A stretch of DNA of 64,000 bases. Origin: Hydrogenophaga sp. Its GTDB lineage: Bacteria; Pseudomonadota; Gammaproteobacteria; Burkholderiales; Burkholderiaceae_C. Positions 48,989 to 59,229 of this stretch are shown here, piece after piece; position 1 is the stretch's first letter, and the number at the start of each line of letters is the position of its first letter. Location: NCBI GenBank assembly GCA_030682835.1, contig JAUXNG010000084.1, positions 42,920-106,919 of the forward strand, read 5' to 3'. Below the pieces are notes generated by a model. It did not search any database and was not told the DNA's origin. It worked only from the letters and a program-made list of their open reading frames with translations. The position numbers and the translations under genes are program-made.

Positions 48989-51880
48989 TTACTTCGTGAG
49001 GATGAAACCCTTGAGCTTGCTGAACGCCGCTTCGATCAGGTTCTTCTGCTGTTCCTGGTGCAGGTGGGCGTAACCCACGGCAGGCGAAGCAGAGGCCGCA
49101 CGACCGGCGTAGCCCAGCTTCTGTCCATCGAGCATGTTCTCGTGGATGTAGTGCTGCACGAAGAACCAGGCGCCCTGGTTTTGCGGCTCGTCCTGGCACC
49201 ACACGATGTCGATGGCGTTGGGGTACTTCTTCAGCTCGGCGCCGAACACCTTGTGCGGGAACGGGTAGAGCTGCTCGACGCGCACGATGGCCACGTCGTC
49301 GGCCTCTTTTTCCTCGCGCTTCTTGACCAGGTCGTAATAGACCTTGCCCGAGCAGCAGATGACGCGCTTGACCTTGTCGGCGTTCTTGATCACCGCGGGA
49401 TTGCTCTCGGGGATCACGGTCTGGAAGCTGCCCTTGGTGAACTCGGTCAGCGGCGAGGTCGCGTCCTTGTTGCGGAGCAGCGATTTCGGCGTGAAGATGA
49501 TCAGCGGCTTGCGCAGGTTGCGCACCATCTGGCGACGCAGCACATGGAAGATCTGGCTGGCCGTGGTCGGCTGCACGATCTGCATGTTGGTGTCGGCTGC
49601 CAGCTGCATGAAGCGCTCCAGGCGGGCCGAGCTGTGCTCTGGGCCCTGGCCTTCGTAGCCGTGCGGCAGCATCAGCGTGATGCCGTTGACACGGCCCCAC
49701 TTCACCTCGCCAGAGGCGATGAACTGATCGATCACCACCTGGGCGCCGTTGGCAAAGTCGCCGAACTGGGCTTCCCAGATCACCAGCGTGTTCGGGTCGT
49801 TCGAGGCGTAGCCGTACTCGAACGCCAGCACCGCCTCTTCAGACAGGATGGAGTCGATCACCACAAACGGTGCCTGGTTGTCGGCCACGTTCTGCAAGGG
49901 CGTGTACGTGCCCTCGTCCCACTTCTCACGGTTCTGGTCGTGAATGACGGCGTGGCGGTGCGTGAAGGTGCCACGGCCGCAGTCTTCGCCCGACAGACGC
50001 ACCGGGTAGCCACTGGCCACCAGCGAAGCGAAGGCCATGTGCTCGCCCATGCCCCAGTCCACCGGAATGTCGCCACGACCCATGGCCGCGCGATCGGCGT
50101 AGACCTTCTTCACCAGCTGGTGGGGGCTCACGCTGTCGGGAATGGTGGTCAGGCGATCCGACAGGCGTTTCCACTCGGCCATCGGGATGGCGGTTTCGCC
50201 CGCGTCGGTCCACTTCTTGCCGAGGAAAGGCGACCAGTCGACCGCGTACTTGCTCTTGAAATTGGTGAGAACGGGGTCCACCGTGTGGCGGCCGGCGTCG
50301 AGCGCGGCACGGTAGGCCTTGGCCATGTCCTCGCCCAGCGTCTCGCCCAGGCCCTGCGCGGCCAGCTTGTCGGCGTACAGCTTGCGCGTGCCGGGGTGCT
50401 GGGCGATCTTCTTGTACATCAGCGGCTGGGTCAGGCTCGGGGTGTCCTGCTCGTTGTGGCCCAGCTTGCGGAAGCAGATGATGTCCACGACCACGTCCTT
50501 GCGGAAGGTCATGCGGTATTCCAGCGCCAGCTGCATGCACAGCACCACGGCTTCGGGGTCGTCACCGTTGACGTGCAGCACGGGCGACTCGACACCCTTG
50601 ACGATATCGGTGCAGTACAGCGTGGAGCGCAGGTCGCGCGGGTCGGAGGTGGTGAAGCCGATCTGGTTGTTGATGATCAGGTGCACCGTGCCGCCCGTGG
50701 TGTAGCCACGGGTGGCGGCCAGCGCCAGCGTTTCCTGGTTCACGCCCTGGCCGGCAAAGGCCGCGTCGCCGTGCACCAGCACCGGCAGCACCTGCTTGCC
50801 CTGTGGGTCGGCGCGGCGGTCCATGCGGGCGCGCACCGAGCCTTCCACCACCGGGTTCACGATTTCCAGGTGCGAAGGATTGAACGCCAGCGACAGGTGG
50901 ACCGGGCCACCGGGGGTCGTTACGTCGGAGCTGAAACCCTGGTGGTACTTCACGTCACCAGCGGGAAGGTCTTCGGGTGCGGTGTGGTCGAACTCGGCGA
51001 ACAGGTCCTTGGGCATCTTGCCCAGGGTGTTGACCAGCACGTTCAGGCGGCCGCGGTGGGCCATGCCGATCACGATTTCCTGCACGCCCTGCGCGCCGGC
51101 CTGCTGAATGACCTCGTCCATCGCGGCGATGAAACTCTCGCCACCTTCCAGCGAGAAACGCTTCTGGCCCACGTATTTCGTGTGCAGGAATCGCTCAAGG
51201 CCTTCGGCTGCGGTCAGGCGGTCGAGGATGTGCTTTTTCTTCTCGGCGTTGAAAGCCGGCTTGCTGCGGATCGATTCCAGCTTTTCCTGCCACCAGCGCT
51301 TCTGCGTCTGGTCGCTGATGTACATGTACTCGGCGCCGATGCTGCTGCAGTACGTTTCGCGCAGGGCATTGAGCAGGTCGCGCAGCGACATCACTTCTTT
51401 GCCGAAGAAGGTGTTGCTGGTGTTGAAGACGGTTTCGAAATCGGCGTCGGAAAAACCGTAGAACGCCGGGTCGAGTTCGGGGATGTGTTCGCGCTCGGTG
51501 CGCTTGAGCGGATCGAGGTCGGCCCAGCGGGAGCCGACGTTGCGGTAGGCGGCGATCAGCTGCTGGACGGCGACGCGCTTGCGGCCCAGGTCGGAGTCGG
51601 CGCCGGCGGCGATGACGACTTTGGTGCCGCCCTGCTTGGCGCGCTCGGCAAAGGCGTTGATGACGGGCTGGTGAGGTACATCGCGGGCATCGGTGCCGTC
51701 GACGGCAGGCACGTGCTGCAATGCGTCAAAGTACGTGCGCCAGTTCTCTGGCACGCTACCGGGGTTCTCCAGGTAGTTCTCGTACATCTCTTCCACGTAC
51801 GGGGCGTTGCCGCCGAACAGGTAGGAGTTGCCTTTGTAGGCAACATAGACGTTGCCCCCATTTGCTTGGGTATCGCTCAT
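48989..51880 (-). CDS. odhA: 2-oxoglutarate dehydrogenase E1 component
   Basis: Thiamine-diphosphate enzyme of 963 residues that decarboxylates 2-oxoglutarate. The N-terminal helix EEMYENYLENPGSVPENWR is the E2-contact segment. The ThDP region includes GMAHRGRLNVLVNTLGK, VHGDAAFAGQGVNQETL and the INNQIGFTTSDPRDLRS stretch. The transketolase-like part has SGEDCGRGTFTHRHAV, and the C-terminus has WCQDEPQNQGAW. Length is as in other proteobacteria. First gene of odhA-odhB-lpdA. Confidence 0.98.
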   Translation of the reverse strand: MSDTQANGGNVYVAYKGNSYLFGGNAPYVEEMYENYLENPGSVPENWRTYFDALQHVPAVDGTDARDVPHQPVINAFAERAKQGGTKVVIAAGADSDLGRKRVAVQQLIAAYRNVGSRWADLDPLKRTEREHIPELDPAFYGFSDADFETVFNTSNTFFGKEVMSLRDLLNALRETYCSSIGAEYMYISDQTQKRWWQEKLESIRSKPAFNAEKKKHILDRLTAAEGLERFLHTKYVGQKRFSLEGGESFIAAMDEVIQQAGAQGVQEIVIGMAHRGRLNVLVNTLGKMPKDLFAEFDHTAPEDLPAGDVKYHQGFSSDVTTPGGPVHLSLAFNPSHLEIVNPVVEGSVRARMDRRADPQGKQVLPVLVHGDAAFAGQGVNQETLALAATRGYTTGGTVHLIINNQIGFTTSDPRDLRSTLYCTDIVKGVESPVLHVNGDDPEAVVLCMQLALEYRMTFRKDVVVDIICFRKLGHNEQDTPSLTQPLMYKKIAQHPGTRKLYADKLAAQGLGETLGEDMAKAYRAALDAGRHTVDPVLTNFKSKYAVDWSPFLGKKWTDAGETAIPMAEWKRLSDRLTTIPDSVSPHQLVKKVYADRAAMGRGDIPVDWGMGEHMAFASLVASGYPVRLSGEDCGRGTFTHRHAVIHDQNREKWDEGTYTPLQNVADNQAPFVVIDSILSEEAVLAFEYGYASNDPNTLVIWEAQFGDFANGAQVVIDQFIASGEVKWGRVNGITLMLPHGYEGQGPEHSSARLERFMQLAADTNMQIVQPTTASQIFHVLRRQMVRNLRKPLIIFTPKSLLRNKDATSPLTEFTKGSFQTVIPESNPAVIKNADKVKRVICCSGKVYYDLVKKREEKEADDVAIVRVEQLYPFPHKVFGAELKKYPNAIDIVWCQDEPQNQGAWFFVQHYIHENMLDGQKLGYAGRAASASPAVGYAHLHQEQQKNLIEAAFSKLKGFILTK

Positions 51881-52185
51881 AAATCCGCTGACCTCCGTCT
51901 CCCTTTGGGAAACATTAGCTGGTTAGAAAAACCTCCCGCGACACGGCTGAACCGTTAGGCGGATGCGACAGTGACTGTGGAAGGGCCTGACTGCAACCTC
52001 AGATTGTGCCACTCCCGTACTCGCACGGGTAAAAACTTGGTGCTAGTGGCAACACGGGGTCGCAATTCTTTCGCACGTGTTGCGTGCGGGCCAAGCGACA
52101 GCCTGGCGTCAGACACGCAAGGCGCACATGCGCCGCCATTGACATAAGAGCAGGGTTCGCCGCGAGCGCTTGGCTCAGCGGTCGT
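51881..52185. other. Gene-free stretch upstream of odhA
   Basis: 305 bases between the odhA start and the arsR-type stop. It must hold the odh promoter. An inverted repeat CCCGT-(6)-ACGGG lies at 52014-52029 and a palindrome GGCGCACATGCGCC at 52121-52134; the second may end the arsR-type transcript. On the minus strand CACAAT follows the first repeat and could be a -10, but its -35 is poor. No small gene with a ribosome site is seen. Confidence 0.4.
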
Positions 52186-52560
52186 TCAGGAAGTGACGCG
52201 GGGCGACAGGCGCTCGGACACGGGCACGGCGCTGGGGGCGTCCATCTCGATGGCGATCTGCGTGCACACCGTGCGGCACAGTGTCACGGCCTTCTCGCTC
52301 TGGACACGGTAGATGACCTGCGTGCCGTCCTTGCGCTTGGCCAGCACGCCGGCCCGGTAGAGCAGGTTCAGGTGCTGGGACAGGTTGGGCTGCGTGGTGT
52401 CGATTTCCTGCAGCAACTGCGAGACCGACTTTTCGCGGTCACACAGGGCACTGAGGATGCGCAGGCGCATGGGCGTGGCCAGCACACCGAACAGCTCGGC
52501 CGCCAGTTCAAACACACGGACCTTCTCCACATTGGCGTCGGACTCGATCATCTGTTCCAT
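52186..52560 (-). CDS. ArsR/SmtB-family regulator with cysteines
   Basis: Winged-helix repressor of 124 residues. The core (about 15-90) reads ELFGVLATPMRLRILSALC, then SVSQLL, the recognition helix TQPNLSQHLNLLYRAGVL, and the wing KRKDGTQVIYRV. The classical arsenic site ELCVCD is absent. Cysteines are Cys40 (end of an early helix, as in persulfide-sensing BigR/SqrR types), Cys95 and Cys99. A thiol or metal sensor is therefore possible, but unproven. The start is taken at 52560 because a promoter-like TTGGGT-17-TATGAT and its expected start site cover the more upstream ATG at 52590; 52569 is also possible. Confidence 0.85.
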   Translation of the reverse strand: MEQMIESDANVEKVRVFELAAELFGVLATPMRLRILSALCDREKSVSQLLQEIDTTQPNLSQHLNLLYRAGVLAKRKDGTQVIYRVQSEKAVTLCRTVCTQIAIEMDAPSAVPVSERLSPRVTS

Positions 52561-52561
52561 G

Positions 52562-52621
52562 GCATGCATCACTTTTGTCAATATAAGCATGCATCATACT
52601 GACGATTGGCTGAACACCCAA
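52562..52621 (-). promoter_or_regulatory. Promoter and paired operator of the arsR-type gene
   Basis: On the minus strand TTGGGT (52621-52616) and TATGAT (52598-52593) are 17 bases apart. Two identical GATGCATGC blocks lie at 52595-52587 and 52570-52562, 25 bases apart, one touching the -10 and one by the start codon. This fits autorepression by the product. Both blocks contain the palindrome GCATGC. Confidence 0.55.
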
Positions 52622-52720
52622 ACCATTTACTCGGGTTTGAAGCATCAGGAAAGGTGCCCCGGCAACCGAGGTCACCGGGGCGCAGCGCCCCGCTGGCGCG
52701 GCAGGCGTGCCGAAGGCGGC

Positions 52721-54622
<1,902 letters not shown>

Positions 54623-54697
54623 GCGGGTCTCCTGCTTGGTGGTGTGTGCGACAGCGCTTGTGAAACTGGCAGGATGCGTCCGGCCAGGAAAACTGAA

Positions 54698-54733
54698 TTC
54701 ATAATTATGAAGATCAGACTTGCGACAGTCTGA
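54698..54733 (-). promoter_or_regulatory. prpE promoter with two palindromes
   Basis: On the minus strand CAGACT and CATAAT are 17 bases apart. The -10 lies in the perfect 14-base palindrome TTCATAATTATGAA (54698-54711); the -35 lies in the inverted repeat TCAGACT-(6)-AGTCTGA (54714-54733). Both are placed as operators would be. The second could also act as a weak terminator of the upstream gene. Confidence 0.5.
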
Positions 54734-54763
54734 CACCCGGCGCCGCCCGACGGCCGGCGGCCA

Positions 54764-56722
54764 TCAGCGGTAGGCCATGCGCGCCTGCGCAAGATCCAGC
54801 CGCCCCTGTACCAGTTTTTCCAAGGCGTCGTGGCGCAGGCTGCGCATGCCTTCGGCCACCGCGGCATCGAACAGGTCGGCGGGTCTGGCCCTGCTCTGGA
54901 TCAGCTGCTTCACCTGCCGGCTGTTCTGCAGGATTTCATAGACGCCCAGGCGCCCCTTGTAACCCTTGCCAGCGCAATGATCGCAACCCACGGCATGGGC
55001 GGAGCGCACCTGGGCTGGCGAATCGACACCCGCTGCCGCCAGCAAACGCTCCTGCGCCTGAGCGGGGGTGAGCGCACTGCCTTCGGCGTATTCGAGCAGC
55101 AGGGCCTCCCATTGCGACGCGCTCAACGGGCGCGATTCGGCACAGGCCGGGCACAGCGCCCTCACCAGCCGCTGCGCCACGATACCCAGGAGCGAGTCGG
55201 CGAAGTTCATGGGGTCCATGCCCAGGTCGAGCAGGCGCACCACGCTTTCGCAGGCGTTGTTGGTGTGCAGGGTCGAGAGCACCAGGTGCCCGGTGAGCGA
55301 TGCTTCAATGGCGATGTGCGCCGTCTCGGCGTCGCGGATCTCGCCGATCATGATGATGTCGGGGTCGGCGCGCAAAAAGCCGCGCATGGCGCTGGCAAAC
55401 GTGAGGCCGATCTTGGCGTTCATCTGCACCTGCCGCAAGCCGGGCTGGGTGATCTCGATGGGATCCTCGGCCGTCCATATCTTGCGCTCGGCCGTGTTCA
55501 CCTCGGCCAGCATGGAATGCAGTGTGGTCGTCTTGCCCGAGCCGGTGGGACCGACGGCCAGCACCATGCCGAAACTGCGCTGGGAGAACCCGGCGATCAA
55601 TGCCTCGTCCCGGGGCTGCAGGCCCAGGCGCGACAGGGGCAGCGGCTTGGCCGATTCCAGCAGGCGCAGCACCACGTCTTCGAGCCCGTCGTGCGTCGGC
55701 ATCACGGCCACCCGCAGCTCAAGCGGCGAGCCGCCAAACTCGGCGAAATCGATCTTGCCGTCCTGCGGACGGCGCCGCTCGCCAATGTCCAGCCGGGCCA
55801 TGATCTTCAGCCGCGAGACCAGCGGCCCGCGCAGACGGGCCGGCACCTGAAGGTAGGGCTCCAGATCGCCGTCGCGCCGAAAGCGGATCGAGGTGAGCGC
55901 ATCTCCGGGATTGGTTTCGATGTGGATGTCGGACACGTGCGAGCGCAAGGCTTCGGCGATCATCTGGTTGACCAGGCGCACCATGCCGGCCGATTCACTG
56001 GCCGAGGCCAGCTGTTCGGCCTCCACCGAGCCCACCTCCTCCATGGCCTGCGAGACGAGATCCTCCACCGCAGAATGCCCGTGCGGGTCGTGGGGCGGGT
56101 GCAGGTTCAGATGGGCCGTGGCCGGCGCCAGCCAGGGAACGGCGTCTGCCGACGAGGGGGAGGCGCCCGAGGCGCCCTGCGCTGCCCGCTCCTGCAGGCC
56201 CAGCTGGCGTTCAATGCTCGCGGCGCTGGCCCAGACCAGCCTGACGGTATGGCCGGTCAGCGCGCAGAGCTGGTGCTGCAGATCGGCGCGCGTCGGTGTC
56301 GACGAGGCCACGAAGAACTGCTCGTTCGCCATGCCCAGCGGCACGACCCGGTTGGCACGGGCCTGCCGAAGGGGAAGGATGTCGAAAGCGGCCCGCTCCA
56401 GCTCGAAGCTGTCCAGGTCGATCTCGACCACGCCCGCCACGCGGGCGAGGGCCCGGTGCAGGTCCTCGTCGGACACCAGCAGGCGATCCACCAGCTCATG
56501 GCAGCGGGAGCGCAGCAGGTCGGGGTTTTCACGCGCCAGCGAAGCCAGCGCGGCTTCGGTCATCACCCCCAGCTGCAGCAGCGCTTCGCGCAGCGCAATG
56601 ATGGGCTGGTGGTGTGCCGCCTCGATGGCGGTCATGAGCAGTGGCAGGCTGTGCACCGCAGCAGATGGGGCCTGCGTGTGGCCATACGGAAAGTGGCTGG
56701 CATTCGGGGGCGATGTGGTCAT
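54764..56722 (-). CDS. GspE/PilB-type secretion ATPase, orphan
   Basis: Hexameric ATPase of 652 residues of the type II secretion / type IV pilus assembly group. An N-terminal MshE-type region (about 50-200) leads to the ATPase core with Walker A GPTGSGKTTT, the Asp box AEDPIE, Walker B in DIIMIGEIRDAETA, and the His box TGHLVLSTLHTN. A zinc site is formed by CPAC and a later CDHC. The ATG at 56722 is chosen: the frame runs far upstream but only as the complement of the ggt gene. No other pilus or secretion gene is adjacent, so GspE and PilB roles cannot be separated. Confidence 0.9.
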   Translation of the reverse strand: MTTSPPNASHFPYGHTQAPSAAVHSLPLLMTAIEAAHHQPIIALREALLQLGVMTEAALASLARENPDLLRSRCHELVDRLLVSDEDLHRALARVAGVVEIDLDSFELERAAFDILPLRQARANRVVPLGMANEQFFVASSTPTRADLQHQLCALTGHTVRLVWASAASIERQLGLQERAAQGASGASPSSADAVPWLAPATAHLNLHPPHDPHGHSAVEDLVSQAMEEVGSVEAEQLASASESAGMVRLVNQMIAEALRSHVSDIHIETNPGDALTSIRFRRDGDLEPYLQVPARLRGPLVSRLKIMARLDIGERRRPQDGKIDFAEFGGSPLELRVAVMPTHDGLEDVVLRLLESAKPLPLSRLGLQPRDEALIAGFSQRSFGMVLAVGPTGSGKTTTLHSMLAEVNTAERKIWTAEDPIEITQPGLRQVQMNAKIGLTFASAMRGFLRADPDIIMIGEIRDAETAHIAIEASLTGHLVLSTLHTNNACESVVRLLDLGMDPMNFADSLLGIVAQRLVRALCPACAESRPLSASQWEALLLEYAEGSALTPAQAQERLLAAAGVDSPAQVRSAHAVGCDHCAGKGYKGRLGVYEILQNSRQVKQLIQSRARPADLFDAAVAEGMRSLRHDALEKLVQGRLDLAQARMAYR

Positions 56723-56854
56723 GTGCGGGGGTCCTCGTTGCCCGGCGGTCGGGCTTGTAAAGTCCACGTTAGCCGAGGAACACGGGGGCGTCCTTGACAA
56801 ACACCAACCGGTCCTCGCCCGCACCCTTCCACCTGTCTGAAAGCGGCTTCTTCC

Positions 56855-58693
56855 ATGACGCACTGCACATTCGATCGCTGGCGCCGCGCCCTCGCCCTCC
56901 CCGTCACGGGCCTGGTCGTGGCATGGCTGAGTGCCTGTGCCACGCCGGTACCGGGGTCCCTGCAGACCATCACCCAACCCGAGTCTGCGACCGGCTGGAC
57001 GGCCAAGCCGGGCTGGACGCTGGAGCGCTTTGCGGTGGCCGCCGCGAATCCGCTGGCGGCCGAGGCCGGCGCACAGGTGCTGCGCGCGGGTGGCAGCGCG
57101 ATCGACGCTGCGGTTGCGGTTCAGATGGTGCTGGCCCTGGTGGAACCGCAGTCGAGCGGCCTGGGTGGTGGCGCCTTTCTCTTGCACCACGACGGGCGAC
57201 GGGTGCAGGCCTTCGATGGCCGAGAGACCGCGCCGGCGGCCGCCACGCCCGACCTGTTCACAACACCCGACGGCAAAACGATGGCCTTCATGGACGCGGT
57301 GGTCGGTGGGCGTTCGGTGGGCACACCGGGATTGGTGATGGTGCTGGCGCAGGCCCACCGGCAGCACGGCCGGCTGCCCTGGGCGCGGCTTTTCGAGCCT
57401 GCGGTGGCCCTGGCCGAACAGGGCTTTGCCGTCAGCCCGAGACTGCACGGCCTGCTGCTGGCCGACCCGGCGCTGAGGGACGACCCGGCGGCGGCCAATT
57501 ACTTCTACGCGGCGAACGGCCAGCCCCACCCCGTGGGCCACCTCTTGCGCAACCCGGTGCTGGCCACTATGCTGCGCAACATCGCGCTGCAGGGTCCGCG
57601 GGCGTTTTACGAGGGGCCGGTGGCCCGTGCGATGGTCGAAGCCGTGCGCCAGCACCGGTCGAACCCGGGCCTGCTCAGCACGACCGATCTGCAGCGATAC
57701 GAGCCGCGCGAGCGCGACCCGTTGTGCCACCCCCACCAGACCACGAAGCGCCGGCTCACGATCTGCGGCTTTCCACCGCCCAGCTCGGGCGCGCTGGCGG
57801 TCGGGCAGATCCTGGGCATTCTGGCGCGACAGCCCACAGCAGAAGGCGGCAGCGACTGGCAAGACCCGGCGTGGCTGCACCGCTACATGGAAGCCTCGCG
57901 GCTGGCGTTCGCCGACCGGGCGCAGTACGTGGCCGATCCGGACTTCGTCGCCCCGCCGGGCGGGCAATGGTCCAGCCTGCTGGACAGCCGCTACCTGGAC
58001 GATCGTGCGCGGCTGATCGGACCCGCGCGCTTGCCCCAGGCCTCGGCCGGCGAACCCGGCGGTATCCGCAGCAGCTGGGCGCCGATGGCCGACCAGACCG
58101 AGTACGGCACCACCCACATCAGCATCGTGGACGGTTTCGGCAACGCCCTGGCCATGACCAGCACGATCGAGGCCGCATTCGGCGCGCGCCTCATGGTCAG
58201 CACCGACCGCAGCCGCCCGGGCGGCTTCCTGCTCAACAACCAGCTCACCGATTTCAGCTTCGCGCCGACCGACGCGCAGGGCCGGCCGGTGGCCAACCGT
58301 GTGGAACCCGGCAAACGACCGCGCTCGTCCATGTCACCCACGCTGGTGTTCGACGCCGACACCGGCGAACTGCTCATGAGCGCCGGCAGCCCGGGCGGCG
58401 CGCTCATCATCCACTTCACGGCCAAGACGCTGCTGGGCACACTGCAATGGGGCCTGAGCCCGCAGGCCGCCATCGACCTGCCCAACTTCGGCACGCTGGG
58501 CGGGCCGGTGCTGCTGGAAGAAGGGCGCTTCCCCCCCGCCATGGTGAAGACACTAGAAGCACGGGGTCACACCGTGCGTGAAGCGCCCATGCCGAGCGGT
58601 TTGCAGGCCCTGCAGCGCGGCATGAAAGATGGCCGCTCCGTGTGGCTGGGGGGCGCCGATCCGAGGCGCGAGGGGGTGGTGGCGGGGGATTGA
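56855..58693 (+). CDS. ggt: Gamma-glutamyltransferase, predicted lipoprotein
   Basis: Ntn-hydrolase of 612 residues that cleaves gamma-glutamyl bonds, mainly of glutathione. The precursor self-cleaves before the first Thr of TTHIS, here Thr419, giving large and small subunits. ANPLAAEAGAQVLRAGGSAIDAA and the GSPGG segment are typical. The signal peptide ends in WLSAC with Cys28, a lipobox, so it is likely membrane-anchored rather than freely periplasmic. A longer-than-usual C-terminal end is not seen. Divergent from the GspE-like gene; followed by a large gene-free stretch. Confidence 0.94.
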   Translation: MTHCTFDRWRRALALPVTGLVVAWLSACATPVPGSLQTITQPESATGWTAKPGWTLERFAVAAANPLAAEAGAQVLRAGGSAIDAAVAVQMVLALVEPQSSGLGGGAFLLHHDGRRVQAFDGRETAPAAATPDLFTTPDGKTMAFMDAVVGGRSVGTPGLVMVLAQAHRQHGRLPWARLFEPAVALAEQGFAVSPRLHGLLLADPALRDDPAAANYFYAANGQPHPVGHLLRNPVLATMLRNIALQGPRAFYEGPVARAMVEAVRQHRSNPGLLSTTDLQRYEPRERDPLCHPHQTTKRRLTICGFPPPSSGALAVGQILGILARQPTAEGGSDWQDPAWLHRYMEASRLAFADRAQYVADPDFVAPPGGQWSSLLDSRYLDDRARLIGPARLPQASAGEPGGIRSSWAPMADQTEYGTTHISIVDGFGNALAMTSTIEAAFGARLMVSTDRSRPGGFLLNNQLTDFSFAPTDAQGRPVANRVEPGKRPRSSMSPTLVFDADTGELLMSAGSPGGALIIHFTAKTLLGTLQWGLSPQAAIDLPNFGTLGGPVLLEEGRFPPAMVKTLEARGHTVREAPMPSGLQALQRGMKDGRSVWLGGADPRREGVVAGD

Positions 58694-58781
58694 GAACGCG
58701 ACCTCCAATCCCCGCTGTGCGCGCGGTTCAATGGCCTTCGTCGCGCGTATCGCATGGGCAAGGGCAGGTGGTCCGGGTGTT

Positions 58782-58890
58782 CGTTCTCCGTCCCACCTCG
58801 CGGGTGTCTGGGCGGGTGCACCCGCATCCCTTCGTCAACACCCTTGCTGCGCGCCGTCGGATGGGCAACCGCGAATGGGGACTGCGCCCG
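58782..58890 (+). repeat. Inverted-repeat element, left arm
   Basis: 109 bases, related to the complement of 59045-59154. Shared blocks in order are CGTTCTCCG, TCGTCAAC and, near the inner end, GGCAAC-GCGAATGGGG-CTGCGCCCG with single changes. The middle third is diverged. Confidence 0.75.
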
Positions 58891-59044
58891 CCCACCCAGA
58901 CCACCTGCCCCGACCTGCGCCTGGGCTGATCCACCAGGAATCCAGACTGTGCTGGCGAGTTGGGTCAGCAACCATCCCGATGGTGATGTCTGAGTTGAAC
59001 CCGTTGGCATACCCACCTGTGTTTCAGGTCGATGGTGGCGTCCC

Positions 59045-59154
59045 CGGGCGCAGGCCCCATTCGCCGTTGCCGCAGAGCGTGCACGCCAGCCCGGCGTTGA
59101 CGAGACGGTACGGGCCAGCGAGCCCGCCCGACGGCGAGCGTGGGCCGGAGAACG
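59045..59154 (-). repeat. Inverted-repeat element, right arm
   Basis: 110 bases on the opposite strand to the left arm, with the same outer CGTTCTCCG and inner CTGCGCCCG ends. Nearly equal length and common ends suggest two copies of one defined element. No flanking target duplication is visible. Confidence 0.75.
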
Positions 59155-59229
59155 GGGATGACGCCATCGGCCTGCGCGAGGTGCAGACCCGAAAGGGATC
59201 CAAAAAACCCCAAGTGGCGGAAAACAAGC

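Larger units (their letters stand above)
58694..59229. other. Gene-free stretch with inverted-repeat element
   Basis: 536 bases between ggt and the acyl-CoA synthetase stop, the largest gap in the window. It holds the two arms listed separately. The 154 bases between the arms show no gene. Short open frames here have no ribosome site. AAAAAACCCC near 59202-59211 gives a T run on the minus strand, but no clear stem precedes it. Confidence 0.7.

Noticed and set aside
52561..52590. Upstream ATG at 52590 for the ArsR-type gene
   Set aside because: It coincides with the predicted transcription start and operator; the homologous protein begins later.
52677..52691. GGGGCGCAGCGCCCC hairpin after prpE as a terminator
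   Set aside because: The stem is perfect but no T run follows on the prpE strand, so it was not called.
56723..58117. 465-codon upstream extension of the GspE-like frame
   Set aside because: It is the complement of ggt, and the family N-terminus and a ribosome site support the start at 56722.
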